Positions 26,893-39,458 of a stretch of 64,000 nt of DNA are shown in pieces (the stretch's first letter is position 1; the number at the start of each line of letters is the position of its first letter). The notes below the pieces were generated by a model. It saw nothing but the letters and a program-made list of their open reading frames with translations. It ran no database searches and was not told the origin of the DNA. Location of the stretch: NCBI RefSeq assembly GCF_003432035.1, contig NZ_QOHO01000012.1, forward strand, positions 1 through 64,000. The letters run 5' to 3'. Source of the DNA: Lacrimispora amygdalina (GTDB taxonomy: Bacteria; Bacillota; Clostridia; Lachnospirales; Lachnospiraceae). The position numbers and the translations under genes were made by a program.

Positions 26893-27978
26893 ATGAATAA
26901 AGATGATAAGCTGAAAGCACTGGATGCCGCACTTACCCAGATAGAGAAAGCATATGGAAAAGGATCTGTCATGAAGCTGGGGGATTCAGGAACGAATATG
27001 AATGTGGAGACCATACCTACCGGAGCGTTAAGCCTGGACATTGCACTTGGTCTTGGCGGAATTCCAAAGGGAAGAGTCGTGGAGATCTATGGACCGGAAT
27101 CCAGTGGTAAGACCACAGTTGCTCTTCATATGGTAGCAGAGGTTCAGAAGCGGGGAGGCATCGCAGGCTTTATCGATGCGGAACACGCACTTGACCCCGT
27201 TTATGCAAAGAATATAGGTGTCGATATAGACAATTTATATATTTCCCAGCCGGATAACGGAGAGCAGGCTCTTGAGATTACGGAAACCATGGTCCGGTCC
27301 GGAGCCGTGGATATTATCATTGTAGACTCTGTAGCAGCCCTCGTGCCCAAAGCTGAGATTGAGGGAGACATGGGAGATTCCCACGTAGGTCTCCAGGCAA
27401 GACTGATGTCACAGGCTCTCAGAAAACTTACTGCTGTTATCAGTAAGTCCAACTGTATTGTTTTATTCATTAACCAGCTTCGTGAGAAGGTTGGAGTTAT
27501 GTTTGGCAGTCCTGAGACAACCACAGGCGGCCGCGCTCTTAAATTCTACGCCTCCGTCCGTATGGATATCCGTAAGATTGAGACCTTAAAGCAGGGTGGC
27601 GACATGGTAGGTAACAGAGCCCGGGTGAAGGTGGTGAAGAACAAGATTGCTCCGCCATTTAAAGAGGCTGAATTTGATATCATGTTCGGAAAGGGAATTT
27701 CCAAAGAAGGAGATATTCTGGATTTAGCTGTAAAAGAAAACATTGTAGAAAAAAGCGGTGCATGGTTCGCTTATAATAACGTAAAGATCGGCCAGGGAAG
27801 AGAAAATTCCAAGATTTATCTTCAGGACAATCCAGCCGTTTGTCTGGAGATCGAGAACAAGGTCCGCGTTAAGTATGGTCTGGCAGAGGAAAAAGCAATT
27901 GCAGGGGACCGTGCCCCGGAAAAGGAAAGCAAGCGGATTAAGCCTGAGGAAGATAAGACCGGAGCAGGGAAAGAATAA
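26893..27978 (+). CDS. recA: Recombinase RecA
   Basis: The DNA strand-exchange protein and SOS coprotease, 361 residues. The start is the ATG after GGAGGAAA; a longer frame at 26872 runs through the LexA box. The Walker A motif G-P-E-S-S-G-K-T-T is at about 65-73 and Walker [10 protein letters not shown] near 140-149; the L2 region F-I-N-Q-L-R-E-K and [11 protein letters not shown] are conserved. The C-terminal 30 residues are a charged Glu/Lys tail, as is usual. A LexA box covers the transcription start, and recX follows after 84 bases that contain a small hairpin. Confidence 0.98.
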   Translation: MNKDDKLKALDAALTQIEKAYGKGSVMKLGDSGTNMNVETIPTGALSLDIALGLGGIPKGRVVEIYGPESSGKTTVALHMVAEVQKRGGIAGFIDAEHALDPVYAKNIGVDIDNLYISQPDNGEQALEITETMVRSGAVDIIIVDSVAALVPKAEIEGDMGDSHVGLQARLMSQALRKLTAVISKSNCIVLFINQLREKVGVMFGSPETTTGGRALKFYASVRMDIRKIETLKQGGDMVGNRARVKVVKNKIAPPFKEAEFDIMFGKGISKEGDILDLAVKENIVEKSGAWFAYNNVKIGQGRENSKIYLQDNPAVCLEIENKVRVKYGLAEEKAIAGDRAPEKESKRIKPEEDKTGAGKE

Positions 27979-28062
27979 TACTTCGAAGTCTGTTCCCTCT
28001 TCTGACAGGGAAGTGCAGGGGACAGGACAGAGACAGAATGATCAAAAGGATAAGGGGCATAT

Positions 28063-28671
28063 ATGACAGTAACAGAGATTTTGCCCGTCGATAAACGCAG
28101 GAGTAAAGTCATTCTTGATGATGACTTTACTCTTGTTCTTTATAGAGGGGAATTAAAGCGATATTCCATAGAGGTAGGAAATGAGATCCCGGGAGAGGTT
28201 TATCAGGAGATTGTTAAGGAAATTCTGTGTAAGAGAGCCAGGGAACGGGTTCTGTTTCTTTTAAAATCATCCGATAAGACGGAGCAGGAACTGAGAAGAA
28301 AGTTAAAGGAAGGATATTATCCCCAGGAAGCCATTGATTATGCCATTGATTTCCTAAAGGAGCATCGCTTCATCAATGATCAGGAGTATGCAAGAAGATA
28401 TGTGGAATTTAATTCCAGAAGAAAGAGTGAAAGACAGATTCAGTTTGAACTTCAGAGAAAAGGTCTGGACAAGGAAATGATTGGAGATACTCTAAAGGAG
28501 CAGCCCGTAGATGAGGCTGCCATAGTCAGAGAATATATCAGGAAAAAGCGTTTATTTCCGGAACAGATGGACGCCAGGGAGAAGAGCAAAGTGATGGCAT
28601 CTCTTGGCAGAAAAGGTTTCTCTTATGAAGCGGTAAGCCGGGTTTTAGGTGAAATTTTTGTCGATGACTGA
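28063..28671 (+). CDS. recX: Regulatory protein RecX
   Basis: A 202-residue inhibitor of RecA filament growth. Three tandem three-helix RecX repeats are recognisable, with R-A-R-E-R-V-L-F-L-L-K-S-S-D-K-T-E-Q-E-L and L-K-E-H-R-F-I-N-D-Q-E-Y-A-R-R-Y-V-E (the family hallmark) in the first two. The start ATG follows AAGGGG. Its position 84 bases after recA is conserved in many Firmicutes. A 6-bp hairpin at 27993-28012 in the gap (TTCCCT/AGGGAA) could lower recX expression relative to recA. Confidence 0.93.
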   Translation: MTVTEILPVDKRRSKVILDDDFTLVLYRGELKRYSIEVGNEIPGEVYQEIVKEILCKRARERVLFLLKSSDKTEQELRRKLKEGYYPQEAIDYAIDFLKEHRFINDQEYARRYVEFNSRRKSERQIQFELQRKGLDKEMIGDTLKEQPVDEAAIVREYIRKKRLFPEQMDAREKSKVMASLGRKGFSYEAVSRVLGEIFVDD

Positions 28672-28718
28672 CAATAGTGAAAATGTGTATAAGTATACCG
28701 GAAACAGAGGCGAAATAC

Positions 28719-28747
28719 TTGACATAATGTATAAAACAGTTTAAAAT
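28719..28747 (+). promoter_or_regulatory. Promoter of rny
   Basis: TTGACA (28719-28724), a 17-base spacer and TAAAAT (28742-28747), about 50 bases before the GTG start. Confidence 0.8.
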
Positions 28748-28796
28748 TGTAGTGTTGTATTGTTGTACAATGAAAATAAAATAAGGAGGTGCTCCT

Positions 28797-30356
28797 GTGT
28801 CAGTATCAGTATTCACGGCTGCATTGATTTCGATCATTGCATCAGTAGTAGTTGCTTTTATTGCCTGGTCTGCTGCGACCGCATATCGTAAGAACACTTA
28901 CGAAAGCAAAATTGGCTCTGCAGAAGAAAAATCCCGGGAAATAATAGATGAAGCATTAAAGACCGCTGAGACAAAGAAGCGTGAAGCTCTCCTTGAGGCG
29001 AAAGAAGAGTCTTTAAAGACTAAGAACGAACTGGAAAAGGTAACCAGGGAGAGAAGAGCTGAGCTTCAACGTTATGAAAGACGAGTATTAAGCAAGGAAG
29101 AAAACTTGGACAAGAAGTCTGAGACTATGGAAAAACGAGAAGCAGGTCTTGCTGCTCGAGAGGAAGCCCTGAATAAGAGAAATTCCGAAGTGGAATCTCT
29201 TTATGAAAAAGGCATTCAGGAACTGGAAAAAATTTCCGGACTTACCTCCGAACAGGCAAAAGAATATCTTTTAAAATCTGTTGAAGATGATGTTAAACAT
29301 GACACTGCGAAATTAATTAAGGAACTGGAAAACAAAGCAAAAGAAGAAGCTGATAAGAAAGCAAAAGAATATGTGGTTACTGCCATTCAAAGATGTGCGG
29401 CTGACCATGTGGCAGAGACAACCGTTTCAGTTGTTCAGCTTCCCAATGACGAGATGAAAGGCCGTATTATCGGTAGAGAAGGCCGTAATATCCGTACGTT
29501 AGAAACCCTGACGGGTGTGGAATTAATTATTGATGATACCCCGGAGGCAGTTGTTTTATCCGGATTTGATCCGGTTCGTAGAGAAGTAGCGAGAATCGCG
29601 TTGGAACGCCTCATTGTGGATGGACGTATTCACCCAGCCAGAATCGAGGAGATGGTGGAGAAGGCGCAAAAAGAAGTTGAGACCAATATGCGTGAGGAAG
29701 GAGAAGCTGCCGCTCTTGAAGTAGGCATTCACGGGCTTCATCCCGAACTCATACGTTTGCTTGGCAAGCTGAAATACAGAACAAGCTATGGACAGAATGC
29801 ATTAAAGCATTCCATTGAGGTCGCTCAGTTATCCGGGCTGTTAGCCGGAGAGATCGGTCTTGATATCCGTATGGCAAAACGTGCCGGTTTATTACATGAT
29901 ATTGGAAAAGCTGTGGATCATGAGATGGAAGGTTCTCATATTCAGCTGGGTCTGGAGTTATGTAAGAAATACAAAGAATCCGCAATCGTATTGAACACCG
30001 TGGAATCACATCATGGAGATGTAGAACCACAGAGTCTGATTGCATGCATCGTTCAGGCTGCAGATACCATTTCTGCTGCAAGACCTGGTGCCAGAAGGGA
30101 GACTCTGGAAACATATACAAACAGATTAAAACAGTTAGAAGATATCACCAACTCCTTTAAGGGAGTGGACAAGTCCTTTGCCATTCAGGCAGGACGCGAA
30201 GTTCGGATTATGGTAGTTCCTGATCAGATTAACGATGATGATATGGTACTTTTGGCCCGTGATATTTCTAAGAAGATTGAAGATTCCTTAGAGTATCCGG
30301 GACAGATTAAGGTTAACGTGATCCGGGAGTCCAGAGTTACAGATTACGCGAAGTAA
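28797..30356 (+). CDS. rny: Ribonuclease Y
   Basis: The membrane-anchored endoribonuclease that starts bulk mRNA decay in Firmicutes, 519 residues. The GTG start follows AAGGAGGT. Residues 4-28 are an N-terminal transmembrane helix, then a long Glu/Lys-rich coiled coil to about 200. The KH domain holds [12 protein letters not shown], and the HD domain carries [12 protein letters not shown] with the metal-binding His-Asp. All domains are intact and the length is normal. It has its own promoter and a hairpin terminator downstream. Confidence 0.97.
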   Translation: MSVSVFTAALISIIASVVVAFIAWSAATAYRKNTYESKIGSAEEKSREIIDEALKTAETKKREALLEAKEESLKTKNELEKVTRERRAELQRYERRVLSKEENLDKKSETMEKREAGLAAREEALNKRNSEVESLYEKGIQELEKISGLTSEQAKEYLLKSVEDDVKHDTAKLIKELENKAKEEADKKAKEYVVTAIQRCAADHVAETTVSVVQLPNDEMKGRIIGREGRNIRTLETLTGVELIIDDTPEAVVLSGFDPVRREVARIALERLIVDGRIHPARIEEMVEKAQKEVETNMREEGEAAALEVGIHGLHPELIRLLGKLKYRTSYGQNALKHSIEVAQLSGLLAGEIGLDIRMAKRAGLLHDIGKAVDHEMEGSHIQLGLELCKKYKESAIVLNTVESHHGDVEPQSLIACIVQAADTISAARPGARRETLETYTNRLKQLEDITNSFKGVDKSFAIQAGREVRIMVVPDQINDDDMVLLARDISKKIEDSLEYPGQIKVNVIRESRVTDYAK

Positions 30357-30361
30357 AATAG

Positions 30362-30409
30362 TGCCCTAAAACCGTATACTTATTCTGGTGCGGCTTTAGG
30401 GCATATTTC
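30362..30409 (+). terminator. Terminator after rny
   Basis: TGCCCTAAA pairs with TTTAGGGCA (outer arms ending at 30362 and 30403), with an inner ACCG/CGGC extension, and TATTTC follows. The tail is weak but the stem is strong. Confidence 0.75.
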
Positions 30410-30427
30410 ATGTCAGGAGGATGATAC

Positions 30428-31858
30428 GTGAAACGTCGGATAAAAGTACTGTTAAGCTGCGTACTGATTTGCCAGCTGTTTCTTATGACCGTTTATGCAA
30501 AACCGGATTGGCCGTCTGATACGGGGATTCAGGCAGAAGCGGGAATTGTGATTGATGCAGATACAGGCACCGTTATCTTTGGACAAAATATACACGCCGC
30601 TTATCCGCCGGCAAGTATTACGAAGATACTGACTGCTTTAATAGTCCTGGAAAACAGTGATCTGACCGATATGGTGACATTTTCAAAGGACTCTGTCTAC
30701 AATGTGGAAGAAGGAAGCGGGAATAAACTGAATGTCACCAATGGGGATACGCTGTCTGTAGAGGATTGCCTGTATTCTCTTATACTGCATTCCTGCAACC
30801 AGGCTGCCAATGCTCTGGCGGAGCATGTGGGAGGAAGCAGAGAAGGATTTGTCAAAATGATGAATGACAAACTGGCGGAGCTTGGATGCACAGAAAGCCA
30901 TTTTGAAAATCCATCAGGATTGAATGGAGACACCCAGTATGTGACTGCATATGATATGGCACTGATCGCCCGTGCTGCTTATAATAATAAAAAACTGGTG
31001 GAGATCAGTTCTGCCGTCAGCCATAACATTCCTCCCACTGCCAATAATCCGGAGGGACTGACCATTTATAATGAACACAGGCTGGTAAAGACCACGGATG
31101 AATCCAGCGAATTTTATTATCCAGCGGCTGTTGCAGGAAAAACCGGCTATCTGATTAAAGCCGGCAATACCCTTGTGACTTATGCGGAAAAAGATGGGAG
31201 AAGACTGATTTCCGTCATCTTAAAAGGCAGTCCAAGGCAGTATTTTATTGATGGAAAGAACCTCCTTGAATTTGGATTTACCCAGTTTGAAAATCTTCCG
31301 GTAACAGGCAATGAAACGGAATATACCGCCGGGGATGCCCCTGTTTCCATTGGAACGAAAAGTTATCAGCCTTCGGACCTTGAACTGGAGCCAGACGCGG
31401 CAGTTACCGTACCCAAGGGGGCAGAGTTTTCTGAGATTGACAGGGAACTGGTCACGGACTTGCCGGCCGGGAGCCCAAAAGGCGCGGTGGCTCTCATCCG
31501 CTATACTTATAATGACAGGGCAGTTGGACAGGCGTACTTATTTGCAAAGGCCGAAGAGGAGTCCCAGAGTGAACCGCCTGCGAAAGAGTCTTCCGGGGAA
31601 CATGAGGAAGATACAAAGGCGGACGCAACTAACAATTCAAAAAAGGGATTTGGAGTTTTTGGAACTCTTTCCATTGCCGCCGCAGCTTTTGCTATAGCAG
31701 CAGGGACAGCATTTGCAGTGAAGAAGAAAAGAAAAGAGTCCAAAGAAATTGCACTCCGGAGAGAAGAACGAAGACGCCGCCTTAAGGAAGAAGGCGATGC
31801 GGAGGACTTCGAACGCATTTTAAATGAACGCAGAAATAATAAGAAAAAAACAAAATAA
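30428..31858 (+). CDS. D-alanyl-D-alanine carboxypeptidase (DacA/PBP5 family, S11)
   Basis: Trims the terminal D-Ala from peptidoglycan pentapeptides outside the membrane. The 476-residue protein has a signal peptide cleaved near V-Y-A-K at residue 24. The penicillin-binding motifs are complete: Ser63-x-x-Lys66 in P-P-A-S-I-T-K, S-C-N at 122-124 and K-T-G at 238-240. A beta-rich domain follows to about 380, then an acidic linker, a C-terminal transmembrane segment near 410-432 and a strongly basic cytoplasmic tail. This single-span C-terminus differs from the amphipathic anchor of classical PBP5. The GTG start follows AGGAGG; a terminator closes the unit. Confidence 0.93.
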   Translation: MKRRIKVLLSCVLICQLFLMTVYAKPDWPSDTGIQAEAGIVIDADTGTVIFGQNIHAAYPPASITKILTALIVLENSDLTDMVTFSKDSVYNVEEGSGNKLNVTNGDTLSVEDCLYSLILHSCNQAANALAEHVGGSREGFVKMMNDKLAELGCTESHFENPSGLNGDTQYVTAYDMALIARAAYNNKKLVEISSAVSHNIPPTANNPEGLTIYNEHRLVKTTDESSEFYYPAAVAGKTGYLIKAGNTLVTYAEKDGRRLISVILKGSPRQYFIDGKNLLEFGFTQFENLPVTGNETEYTAGDAPVSIGTKSYQPSDLELEPDAAVTVPKGAEFSEIDRELVTDLPAGSPKGAVALIRYTYNDRAVGQAYLFAKAEEESQSEPPAKESSGEHEEDTKADATNNSKKGFGVFGTLSIAAAAFAIAAGTAFAVKKKRKESKEIALRREERRRRLKEEGDAEDFERILNERRNNKKKTK

Positions 31859-31865
31859 GAAAATG

Positions 31866-31899
31866 AAAAAGACCAGCTGGGGAAGCTGGTCTTTTTTCG
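31866..31899 (+). terminator. Terminator after the carboxypeptidase gene
   Basis: AAAGACCAGCT and AGCTGGTCTTT pair around a short loop, followed by T6. A strong intrinsic terminator. Confidence 0.93.
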
Positions 31900-32266
31900 G
31901 AGAAGGTATTTCGTTTCTTATGGGGTGTAGCAAAAACTATATAATGTATTGGGGGGGGGTTACATGTAATAATATACCCCATATTTCTTTAAAAGTGTTA
32001 ACAAACATTAACAAAATTAAAAAATAAAATTGTGCATATTATCTTGCTTTATTCATGGGATTGTGGAAAAAACATAGATTTATATAGGAATGTCCGGATC
32101 TCTTGTGCTATATACCGTCTTATGCGTAAATGAATTATTTGGAAAAAACAGGGCTGGTATGGTAAAATATATAAAAACAACTTGTGCAATGGTGCGTACA
32201 AGTTATAAATTGTAAGTAAGAGGATGACTGGTTCACTCTCATGGAAAAATCAGGAGGTAGAAATCA
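31900..32266 (+). promoter_or_regulatory. Regulatory spacer of the arabinose operon
   Basis: The left half has a G9 run at 31951-31959 flanked by a distant inverted repeat, TATGGGGT (about 31919) and ACCCCATA (about 31975). The right half holds the operon promoter: TTGGAA (32139-32144), 18 bases, TAAAAT (32163-32168). At the predicted start point lies an inverted repeat, AACTTGT (32179-32185) and ACAAGTT (32198-32204), centred on GCAATGGTGCGT. The right half-site CGTACAAGTT resembles the AraR half-site CGTACAAAT. AGGAGGT precedes the first gene. Confidence 0.6.
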
Positions 32267-32920
32267 ATGAGGTTTTTTGTAGACACGGCGAACATTGAAG
32301 AAATCAGAAAAGCCAATGAGATGGGAATTATCTGCGGGGTTACCACCAATCCGTCTTTGATTGCCAAAGAAGGAAGGGATTTTAAACAGGTGATAGAAGA
32401 GATTGCATCCATCGTGGATGGACCCATCAGCGGCGAAGTGAAAGCAACTACTGCAGATGCAGCAGGGATGATAGAAGAGGGAAGGCAGATTGCAGCCATT
32501 CATCCCAATATGGTTGTTAAGATCCCCATGACTTCAGAAGGATTAAAGGCAGTTAAAGTGCTGACAGGGGCAGGCATAAAGACCAATGTGACTCTGGTAT
32601 TTTCAGCAGCCCAGGCTCTTCTGGCAGCAAGGGCAGGAGCCACCTATGTGTCTCCTTTCTTAGGAAGACTTGATGATATTTCAATGCCTGGAATTGATCT
32701 GATTGAAGAGATCACTGAAATATTTTCAATTCATGAGATTGAGACAGAGATCATAGCTGCCAGCATACGCAATCCCATCCATGTGATTGACTGTGCCAAA
32801 GCAGGCGCGGACATCGCTACCGTACCTTATCCGGTGTTAGAACAGATGACCAGACATCCGTTAACGGATCAGGGAATTAAGAAATTTCAGGATGATTACC
32901 GTAAGGTATTCGGAGAATAA
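32267..32920 (+). CDS. fsa: Transaldolase-like fructose-6-phosphate aldolase
   Basis: A 217-residue class I aldolase of the small transaldolase (TalC/FSA) family. It is either a transaldolase linking sedoheptulose 7-phosphate and glyceraldehyde 3-phosphate, or a fructose-6-phosphate aldolase; family members do both. Lys85 in M-V-V-K-I-P-M-T is the Schiff-base lysine, and [10 protein letters not shown] and Y-V-S-P-F-L-G-R are conserved. As first gene of the arabinose operon it plausibly serves transaldolase to feed pentose phosphate from arabinose into glycolysis, which favours that role. The start follows CAGGAGGTAG. Confidence 0.9.
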   Translation: MRFFVDTANIEEIRKANEMGIICGVTTNPSLIAKEGRDFKQVIEEIASIVDGPISGEVKATTADAAGMIEEGRQIAAIHPNMVVKIPMTSEGLKAVKVLTGAGIKTNVTLVFSAAQALLAARAGATYVSPFLGRLDDISMPGIDLIEEITEIFSIHEIETEIIAASIRNPIHVIDCAKAGADIATVPYPVLEQMTRHPLTDQGIKKFQDDYRKVFGE

Positions 32921-32937
32921 AACTTATTATCGTTTAG

Positions 32938-34473
<1,536 letters not shown>

Positions 34474-34497
34474 ATCAAACAGGAGGGGGTTATACAT

Positions 34498-35991
34498 ATG
34501 AAACAAAAAGCGTATCAATTCTGGTTTGCAACAGGCTCTCAGGATCTTTACGGAGAAGCCTGCTTAAGGGATGTAGCAGAACATGCAGGGATTATAACCG
34601 GGAGGCTTAACGCTTCCGGAATCCTTCCCTATGAAGTGGTTTTAAAGCCTGTACTCATTGATAATGCATCCATACGGTCTCTGTTCCGGCAGGCAAATGA
34701 CGATGAGAACTGCGCAGGTGTCATCACCTGGATGCACACCTTTTCTCCGGCAAAGTCATGGATCTTAGGTCTGCAGGAATACAGAAAACCCCTGCTTCAT
34801 TTACATACCCAGTTTAACCAGGAAATTCCTTATGATTCCATTGATATGGATTTCATGAACGAGAACCAGTCCGCCCATGGAGACCGGGAATTCGGACATA
34901 TGGTGACCAGGATGGGACTGGTAAGAAAGGTGATTGCCGGTTTCTGGGATGATGATTCGGTAAAAAGAAGAATTGCGTCCTGGATGAGGACTGCAGTGGG
35001 AATTGTGGAAAGCAGCCATATCCGTGTGGTGCGTTTTGCAGACAATATGAGGAATGTAGCAGTAACGGAAGGAGATAAGGTAGAGGCTCAGGTGAAATTC
35101 GGCTGGGAGATCGATGCTTATCCGGTTACTGAAGCTGCAGATTATGTTCAGGATGTAAAAGCGGGAGATGTGTCTGCACTTGTGGAAGAGTACTATGACC
35201 GCTATGACATATTGCTGGAAGGAAGAGATCCTGAGGAGTTTAAAAAACATGTGGCAGTTCAGGCACAGATTGAGCTTGGATTTGAGGCGTTCTTAAGAGA
35301 AAAGGATTATCAGGCGATTGTTACCCATTTCGGCGATTTAGGGTCCTTAAAACAGCTTCCAGGCCTTGCAATCCAGCGTCTGATGGAAAAGGGGTACGGC
35401 TTCGGCGGAGAAGGAGACTGGAAAACAGCAGCTATGGTGCGCTTAATGAAGCTGATGACGGAGGGCACAAAGGATGCGAAGGGAACTTCTTTCATGGAGG
35501 ATTATACTTATAATCTGGTTCCGGGAAAAGAAGGGATTCTTCAGGCTCATATGCTGGAAGTCTGCCCATCCATTGCAGAGGGAAGAGCAGGCATCAAAGT
35601 AAACCCCCTGTCCATGGGTGACAGGGAAGACCCTGCAAGACTTGTATTTACTGCAAAAGAGGGCAGAGGAGTTGCAGCTTCCCTCATTGATTTAGGAACC
35701 CGGTTCCGTCTTATTATTAATACTGTCAACTGTAAAAAGGTAGAAAAGCCCATGCCAAAGCTTCCGGTTGCAACTGCATTCTGGACTCCGGAGCCAAATT
35801 TAATAACCGGTGCGGAATGCTGGATTTTAGCTGGTGGTGCCCATCATACGGCATTTACTTACGATCTGACTGCAGAGCAGCTGGGTGACTGGGCCGAAGC
35901 CATGGGAATTGAAGCTGTATACATTGACGAGAATACAAATGTCCGGGATTTTAAAAATGAACTGAGATGGAATTTGGCGGCATACCGCTGA
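34498..35991 (+). CDS. araA: L-arabinose isomerase
   Basis: Converts L-arabinose to L-ribulose in the cytosol using Mn. At 497 residues it has standard length. The N-terminus [22 protein letters not shown] and L-H-L-H-T-Q-F-N are typical; the metal-site glutamates are in G-F-G-G-E-G-D-W and S-F-M-E-D-Y-T-Y, and the C-terminal histidines in G-G-A-H-H-T-A. A strong GGAGGGGG ribosome site lies just upstream. araB follows after 28 bases. Confidence 0.97.
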   Translation: MKQKAYQFWFATGSQDLYGEACLRDVAEHAGIITGRLNASGILPYEVVLKPVLIDNASIRSLFRQANDDENCAGVITWMHTFSPAKSWILGLQEYRKPLLHLHTQFNQEIPYDSIDMDFMNENQSAHGDREFGHMVTRMGLVRKVIAGFWDDDSVKRRIASWMRTAVGIVESSHIRVVRFADNMRNVAVTEGDKVEAQVKFGWEIDAYPVTEAADYVQDVKAGDVSALVEEYYDRYDILLEGRDPEEFKKHVAVQAQIELGFEAFLREKDYQAIVTHFGDLGSLKQLPGLAIQRLMEKGYGFGGEGDWKTAAMVRLMKLMTEGTKDAKGTSFMEDYTYNLVPGKEGILQAHMLEVCPSIAEGRAGIKVNPLSMGDREDPARLVFTAKEGRGVAASLIDLGTRFRLIINTVNCKKVEKPMPKLPVATAFWTPEPNLITGAECWILAGGAHHTAFTYDLTAEQLGDWAEAMGIEAVYIDENTNVRDFKNELRWNLAAYR

Positions 35992-36019
35992 TGCTGATAG
36001 AAAGTTTGAGGGGGTTTCT

Positions 36020-37621
36020 ATGGATAACGAAACATTAATCGCAGCAATCCGGGAAGGAAATACTGCACTGGGAATCGAACTTGGGTCCACCAGAATCAAA
36101 GCAGTTCTGGTAGATGAGAACCATAATCCCATCGCCACCGGCGGCCATGACTGGGAGAACCGCTACGAAAACGGAATCTGGACCTATGGCATCACAGATA
36201 TATGGGAAGGTGTTCAGGACAGCTATAAAAAGATGGCCAGAGAAGTAAAAGAAAAATATGGGGTAACCCTTACTTCCATTGGAGCCATTGGATTTTCTGC
36301 CATGATGCACGGTTATATGGCATTTGATAAAAATGGGGACTTACTGGTTCCATTCCGGACATGGAGAAATACCATGACGGAAGAGGCGGCCAGCCAGCTG
36401 ACGGAGCTTTTTTCTTTCCACATTCCTCAAAGATGGAGCATTGCCCATTTATACCAGGCTGTTTTAAATGGTGAGGACCATGTCTCTGATATTGATTACC
36501 TGATTACTCTGGAAGGGTATGTCCACTGGAAGCTGACCGGAAAGAGAGTTTTAGGCATTGGTGACTGCGCCGGAATGTTTCCTGTGGACAGCCAGACAAA
36601 AGATTTTAATAAGCACATGATCAGCCAGTTTGATGAACTTATCTCTGACAGGAACCTGCCGTGGAAGCTGAGGGATATTATGCCTGAAGTTCTGACTGCA
36701 GGTGAAGCGGCAGGTGTGCTGACACCAGAGGGAGCAGCACTACTTGATGTAAGCGGGAACTTAAAACCCGGCATTCCTCTCTGCCCGCCGGAAGGTGATG
36801 CAGGAACAGGAATGACAGCTACCAACTCTGTTGCAAGGAGAACTGGAAATGTATCTGCAGGAACCAGTGTTTTTGCCATGGTGGTTCTGGAAAAGGAACT
36901 TTCCAGAGTTTATGAAGAACTTGACCTCGTTACCACACCGGCAGGGGATGCTGTTGCCATGGTCCACTGCAATAACTGTACTTCCGACTTGAATGCATGG
37001 GTATCCTTATTTGAGGAATTTGCCGGGACCATGGGCATGAAGCCGGATAAGAATGAACTCTTTACCGCTCTTTACAGGAAAGCGTTAGAGGGGGAGAAAG
37101 ATGGCGGCGGACTTTTGTCCTACGGGTATTTGTCAGGAGAACACATCACTCATTTTGAAGAGGGAAGGCCGTTATTTGTTCGCACTCCCAACAGCAGATT
37201 TAATCTGGCGAATTTTATGAGAGTCCACCTTTACACCGCTTTAGGAGCCTTAAATATGGGAATGGAGATTCTGTTTAAAGAGGGTGTGAAGCTGGATGTG
37301 CTTCTTGGCCACGGAGGTCTGTTTAAGACCAGAGAAACGGGGCAGAGGATCATGGCGGCGGCTGTAGGAGTTCCTGTTTCTGTAATGGAAACAGCCGGAG
37401 AAGGCGGAGCCTGGGGAGCAGCACTGCTTGCCTCCTATCTCCTTCGTAAGAAGGAAGGGGAGACTTTGGATCAGTACCTTTCAGAACGTGTATTTAAGGA
37501 TATGGCGGGTGAAACCATGGAACCGGATCCGGAAGATGCAGCAGGATTTCAGTCATTTATGGAACGGTATAAAAATGGGCTTGCAATTGAACGTGCAGCT
37601 GTGGACAGCTTATACTCATAG
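36020..37621 (+). CDS. araB: L-ribulokinase (FGGY family)
   Basis: A 533-residue sugar kinase that phosphorylates L-ribulose to L-ribulose 5-phosphate. The first ATP-binding motif is [10 protein letters not shown] near 18-27; the second FGGY signature region contains [11 protein letters not shown] and [10 protein letters not shown]. The sequence belongs to the AraB-like clade common in Clostridia, which differs from the Escherichia coli enzyme; xylulokinase is the main alternative, but the position between araA and araD settles it. GAGGGGG lies nine bases before the ATG. Confidence 0.92.
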   Translation: MDNETLIAAIREGNTALGIELGSTRIKAVLVDENHNPIATGGHDWENRYENGIWTYGITDIWEGVQDSYKKMAREVKEKYGVTLTSIGAIGFSAMMHGYMAFDKNGDLLVPFRTWRNTMTEEAASQLTELFSFHIPQRWSIAHLYQAVLNGEDHVSDIDYLITLEGYVHWKLTGKRVLGIGDCAGMFPVDSQTKDFNKHMISQFDELISDRNLPWKLRDIMPEVLTAGEAAGVLTPEGAALLDVSGNLKPGIPLCPPEGDAGTGMTATNSVARRTGNVSAGTSVFAMVVLEKELSRVYEELDLVTTPAGDAVAMVHCNNCTSDLNAWVSLFEEFAGTMGMKPDKNELFTALYRKALEGEKDGGGLLSYGYLSGEHITHFEEGRPLFVRTPNSRFNLANFMRVHLYTALGALNMGMEILFKEGVKLDVLLGHGGLFKTRETGQRIMAAAVGVPVSVMETAGEGGAWGAALLASYLLRKKEGETLDQYLSERVFKDMAGETMEPDPEDAAGFQSFMERYKNGLAIERAAVDSLYS

Positions 37622-37642
37622 GGAAAGGATTTAGGCGATAAG

Positions 37643-38335
37643 ATGCTGGAAGAACTGAAATTAAGTGTATATGAAGCAAATATGGAACTGCCCCGGAGAG
37701 GGCTGATTACTTACACCTGGGGAAATGTCAGCGGCATTGACCGGGAAAAGGGTTTGTTTGTCATTAAACCAAGCGGAGTGGATTATGATAAGCTGAAACC
37801 GGAGGATATGGTAGTCATGGATTTAGACGGCAATCAGGTGGAGGGGGAGCTAAATCCTTCCTCTGATACCGCCACCCATCTGGAACTGTACCGGGCATTT
37901 GATAAGATAGGCGGGATTGTACATACCCATTCCCCAATGGCAACCTCCTGGGCCCAGGCAGGCAGAGCACTGCCCTGCTATGGCACCACCCATGCGGATT
38001 ATTTCTATGGAGAGATTCCATGCGCAAGGAATTTAACTCAGGAAGAGATTGATGAAGGTTATGAAAAAAATACGGGAACTGTGATCATAGAGACTTTTCA
38101 AGGACTTGACCCCATGCATGTTCCGGCGGTATTGTGCAAAAATCATGGCCCGTTTACCTGGGGAACGGATGCGGCCAATGCAGTTCACAATGCAGTAGTG
38201 TTAGAAGAGATTGCCAAAATGAATTTAATGACAGAGCTGTTAAATCCAGCAGTAAAACCAGCACCCCAGTCCATGCAGGATAAACATTTTATGAGAAAGC
38301 ACGGACCGGATGCCTATTATGGGCAGAAAAAATAA
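37643..38335 (+). CDS. araD: L-ribulose-5-phosphate 4-epimerase
   Basis: A 230-residue class II aldolase-fold epimerase converting L-ribulose 5-phosphate to D-xylulose 5-phosphate. The zinc ligands are in V-H-T-H-S (about 93-97) and the later H in C-K-N-H-G-P-F; N-V-S-G-I-D and K-P-S-G-V line the phosphate site. It completes the pathway from arabinose to the pentose phosphate pool. The ribosome site is modest (AAAGGATTTAGGCGATAAG). araR starts 15 bases downstream. Confidence 0.96.
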   Translation: MLEELKLSVYEANMELPRRGLITYTWGNVSGIDREKGLFVIKPSGVDYDKLKPEDMVVMDLDGNQVEGELNPSSDTATHLELYRAFDKIGGIVHTHSPMATSWAQAGRALPCYGTTHADYFYGEIPCARNLTQEEIDEGYEKNTGTVIIETFQGLDPMHVPAVLCKNHGPFTWGTDAANAVHNAVVLEEIAKMNLMTELLNPAVKPAPQSMQDKHFMRKHGPDAYYGQKK

Positions 38336-38350
38336 CAAGGAGTCCTTACA

Positions 38351-39454
38351 GTGTCGGACAGCGGAAAAACAAAGTATTACGTATTAATGGAAGAACTGAA
38401 AAAAGAAATTATCTCCGGAGAGAAGAAGCCGGGAGACCGCCTTCCTTCGGAGAATCAGCTTTCGGAGGTCTTCCATATCAGCCGTCATACGGTGAGAAAA
38501 GCCCTGTCCATACTGGAACAGGAAGGCTACATTGAAGCGGAACATGGCAGAGGTACCTTTGTGTCCAGAAAAGCGGGAAGGAAAAAAGGGTCGGGCAATA
38601 TAGCGGTGATTACCACCTATTTGTCCGACTATATTTTCCCGCGGCTGATTCAGGGAATCGACCAGGTGCTGACGGAAAACGGTTACAGTATCATTATTAA
38701 AAATACGGGGAACAGCAGATTAAAAGAGAGCAGATGTTTAGAAGAAATACTGGAAAAGGACGTGGACGGACTCATTATTGAACCAAGTAAGAGTGAGATT
38801 CTCTGCGGCCACAGGGGACTGTATGACAAGCTGGATTTTTATAAAATACCTTATGTGTTTATACAGGGCTATTACACCCAGATGAAGAACAAGCCCCATA
38901 TCAGGCTTGATGACTGTCTGGGCGGATATCTGGTGACGAAGTATCTTCTTGATCTTGGGCATGAACATATACTGGGAATTTTTAAGGCAGATGACAGCCA
39001 GGGAAGAGACAGGCACAAAGGCTTCGTAAACGCTCTCCAGGAAAGCGGGTTTTCCTATGATCCGGACATGGTAATCTGGTACCATACAGAGGACCGGTCT
39101 GCCAAGCCATCGGAGGTTTTAAAGATCATGCTGGAGGAAAAGGTCCCTGTTGACGGGATTGTGTGCTACAACGACCAGATTGCTTTTGAGGTCATTAAGA
39201 CCATAGAGAAAGAAGGGATTTCTGTGCCTGATGAGATCTCTGTTACCGGGTATGACAATTCCTTTATCGCAGAAAACGGTATGGTGAAGCTGACCACCAT
39301 TGCCCACCCCCAGGAACGGCTTGGTGCAATGGCGGCAGAGCTGCTTTTGGAAAAGATCCATGGAATTCCGGACGAGGAGAGCCGGGTGGAACGGGTATTA
39401 AAGCCGGAGCTTGTAATCCGGGAGTCCTGCAAAGACCGGAGAAAGGGCAGGTAA
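38351..39454 (+). CDS. araR: Arabinose operon repressor AraR (GntR HTH + LacI-type sensor)
   Basis: A 367-residue regulator. An N-terminal GntR winged helix (6-75; L-P-S-E-N-Q-L-S, S-R-H-T-V-R-K-A-L-S, G-R-G-T-F-V) is fused to a LacI/periplasmic-binding-like sensor domain, the hallmark of AraR. The sensor probably binds L-arabinose, releasing the protein from DNA. The start is GTG after AAGGAG. It is the last gene of the operon it presumably represses, giving autoregulation, and a candidate operator lies at 32179-32204. Its stop is four bases from the stop of the convergent MFS gene. Confidence 0.93.
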   Translation: MSDSGKTKYYVLMEELKKEIISGEKKPGDRLPSENQLSEVFHISRHTVRKALSILEQEGYIEAEHGRGTFVSRKAGRKKGSGNIAVITTYLSDYIFPRLIQGIDQVLTENGYSIIIKNTGNSRLKESRCLEEILEKDVDGLIIEPSKSEILCGHRGLYDKLDFYKIPYVFIQGYYTQMKNKPHIRLDDCLGGYLVTKYLLDLGHEHILGIFKADDSQGRDRHKGFVNALQESGFSYDPDMVIWYHTEDRSAKPSEVLKIMLEEKVPVDGIVCYNDQIAFEVIKTIEKEGISVPDEISVTGYDNSFIAENGMVKLTTIAHPQERLGAMAAELLLEKIHGIPDEESRVERVLKPELVIRESCKDRRKGR

Positions 39455-39458
39455 CCGT

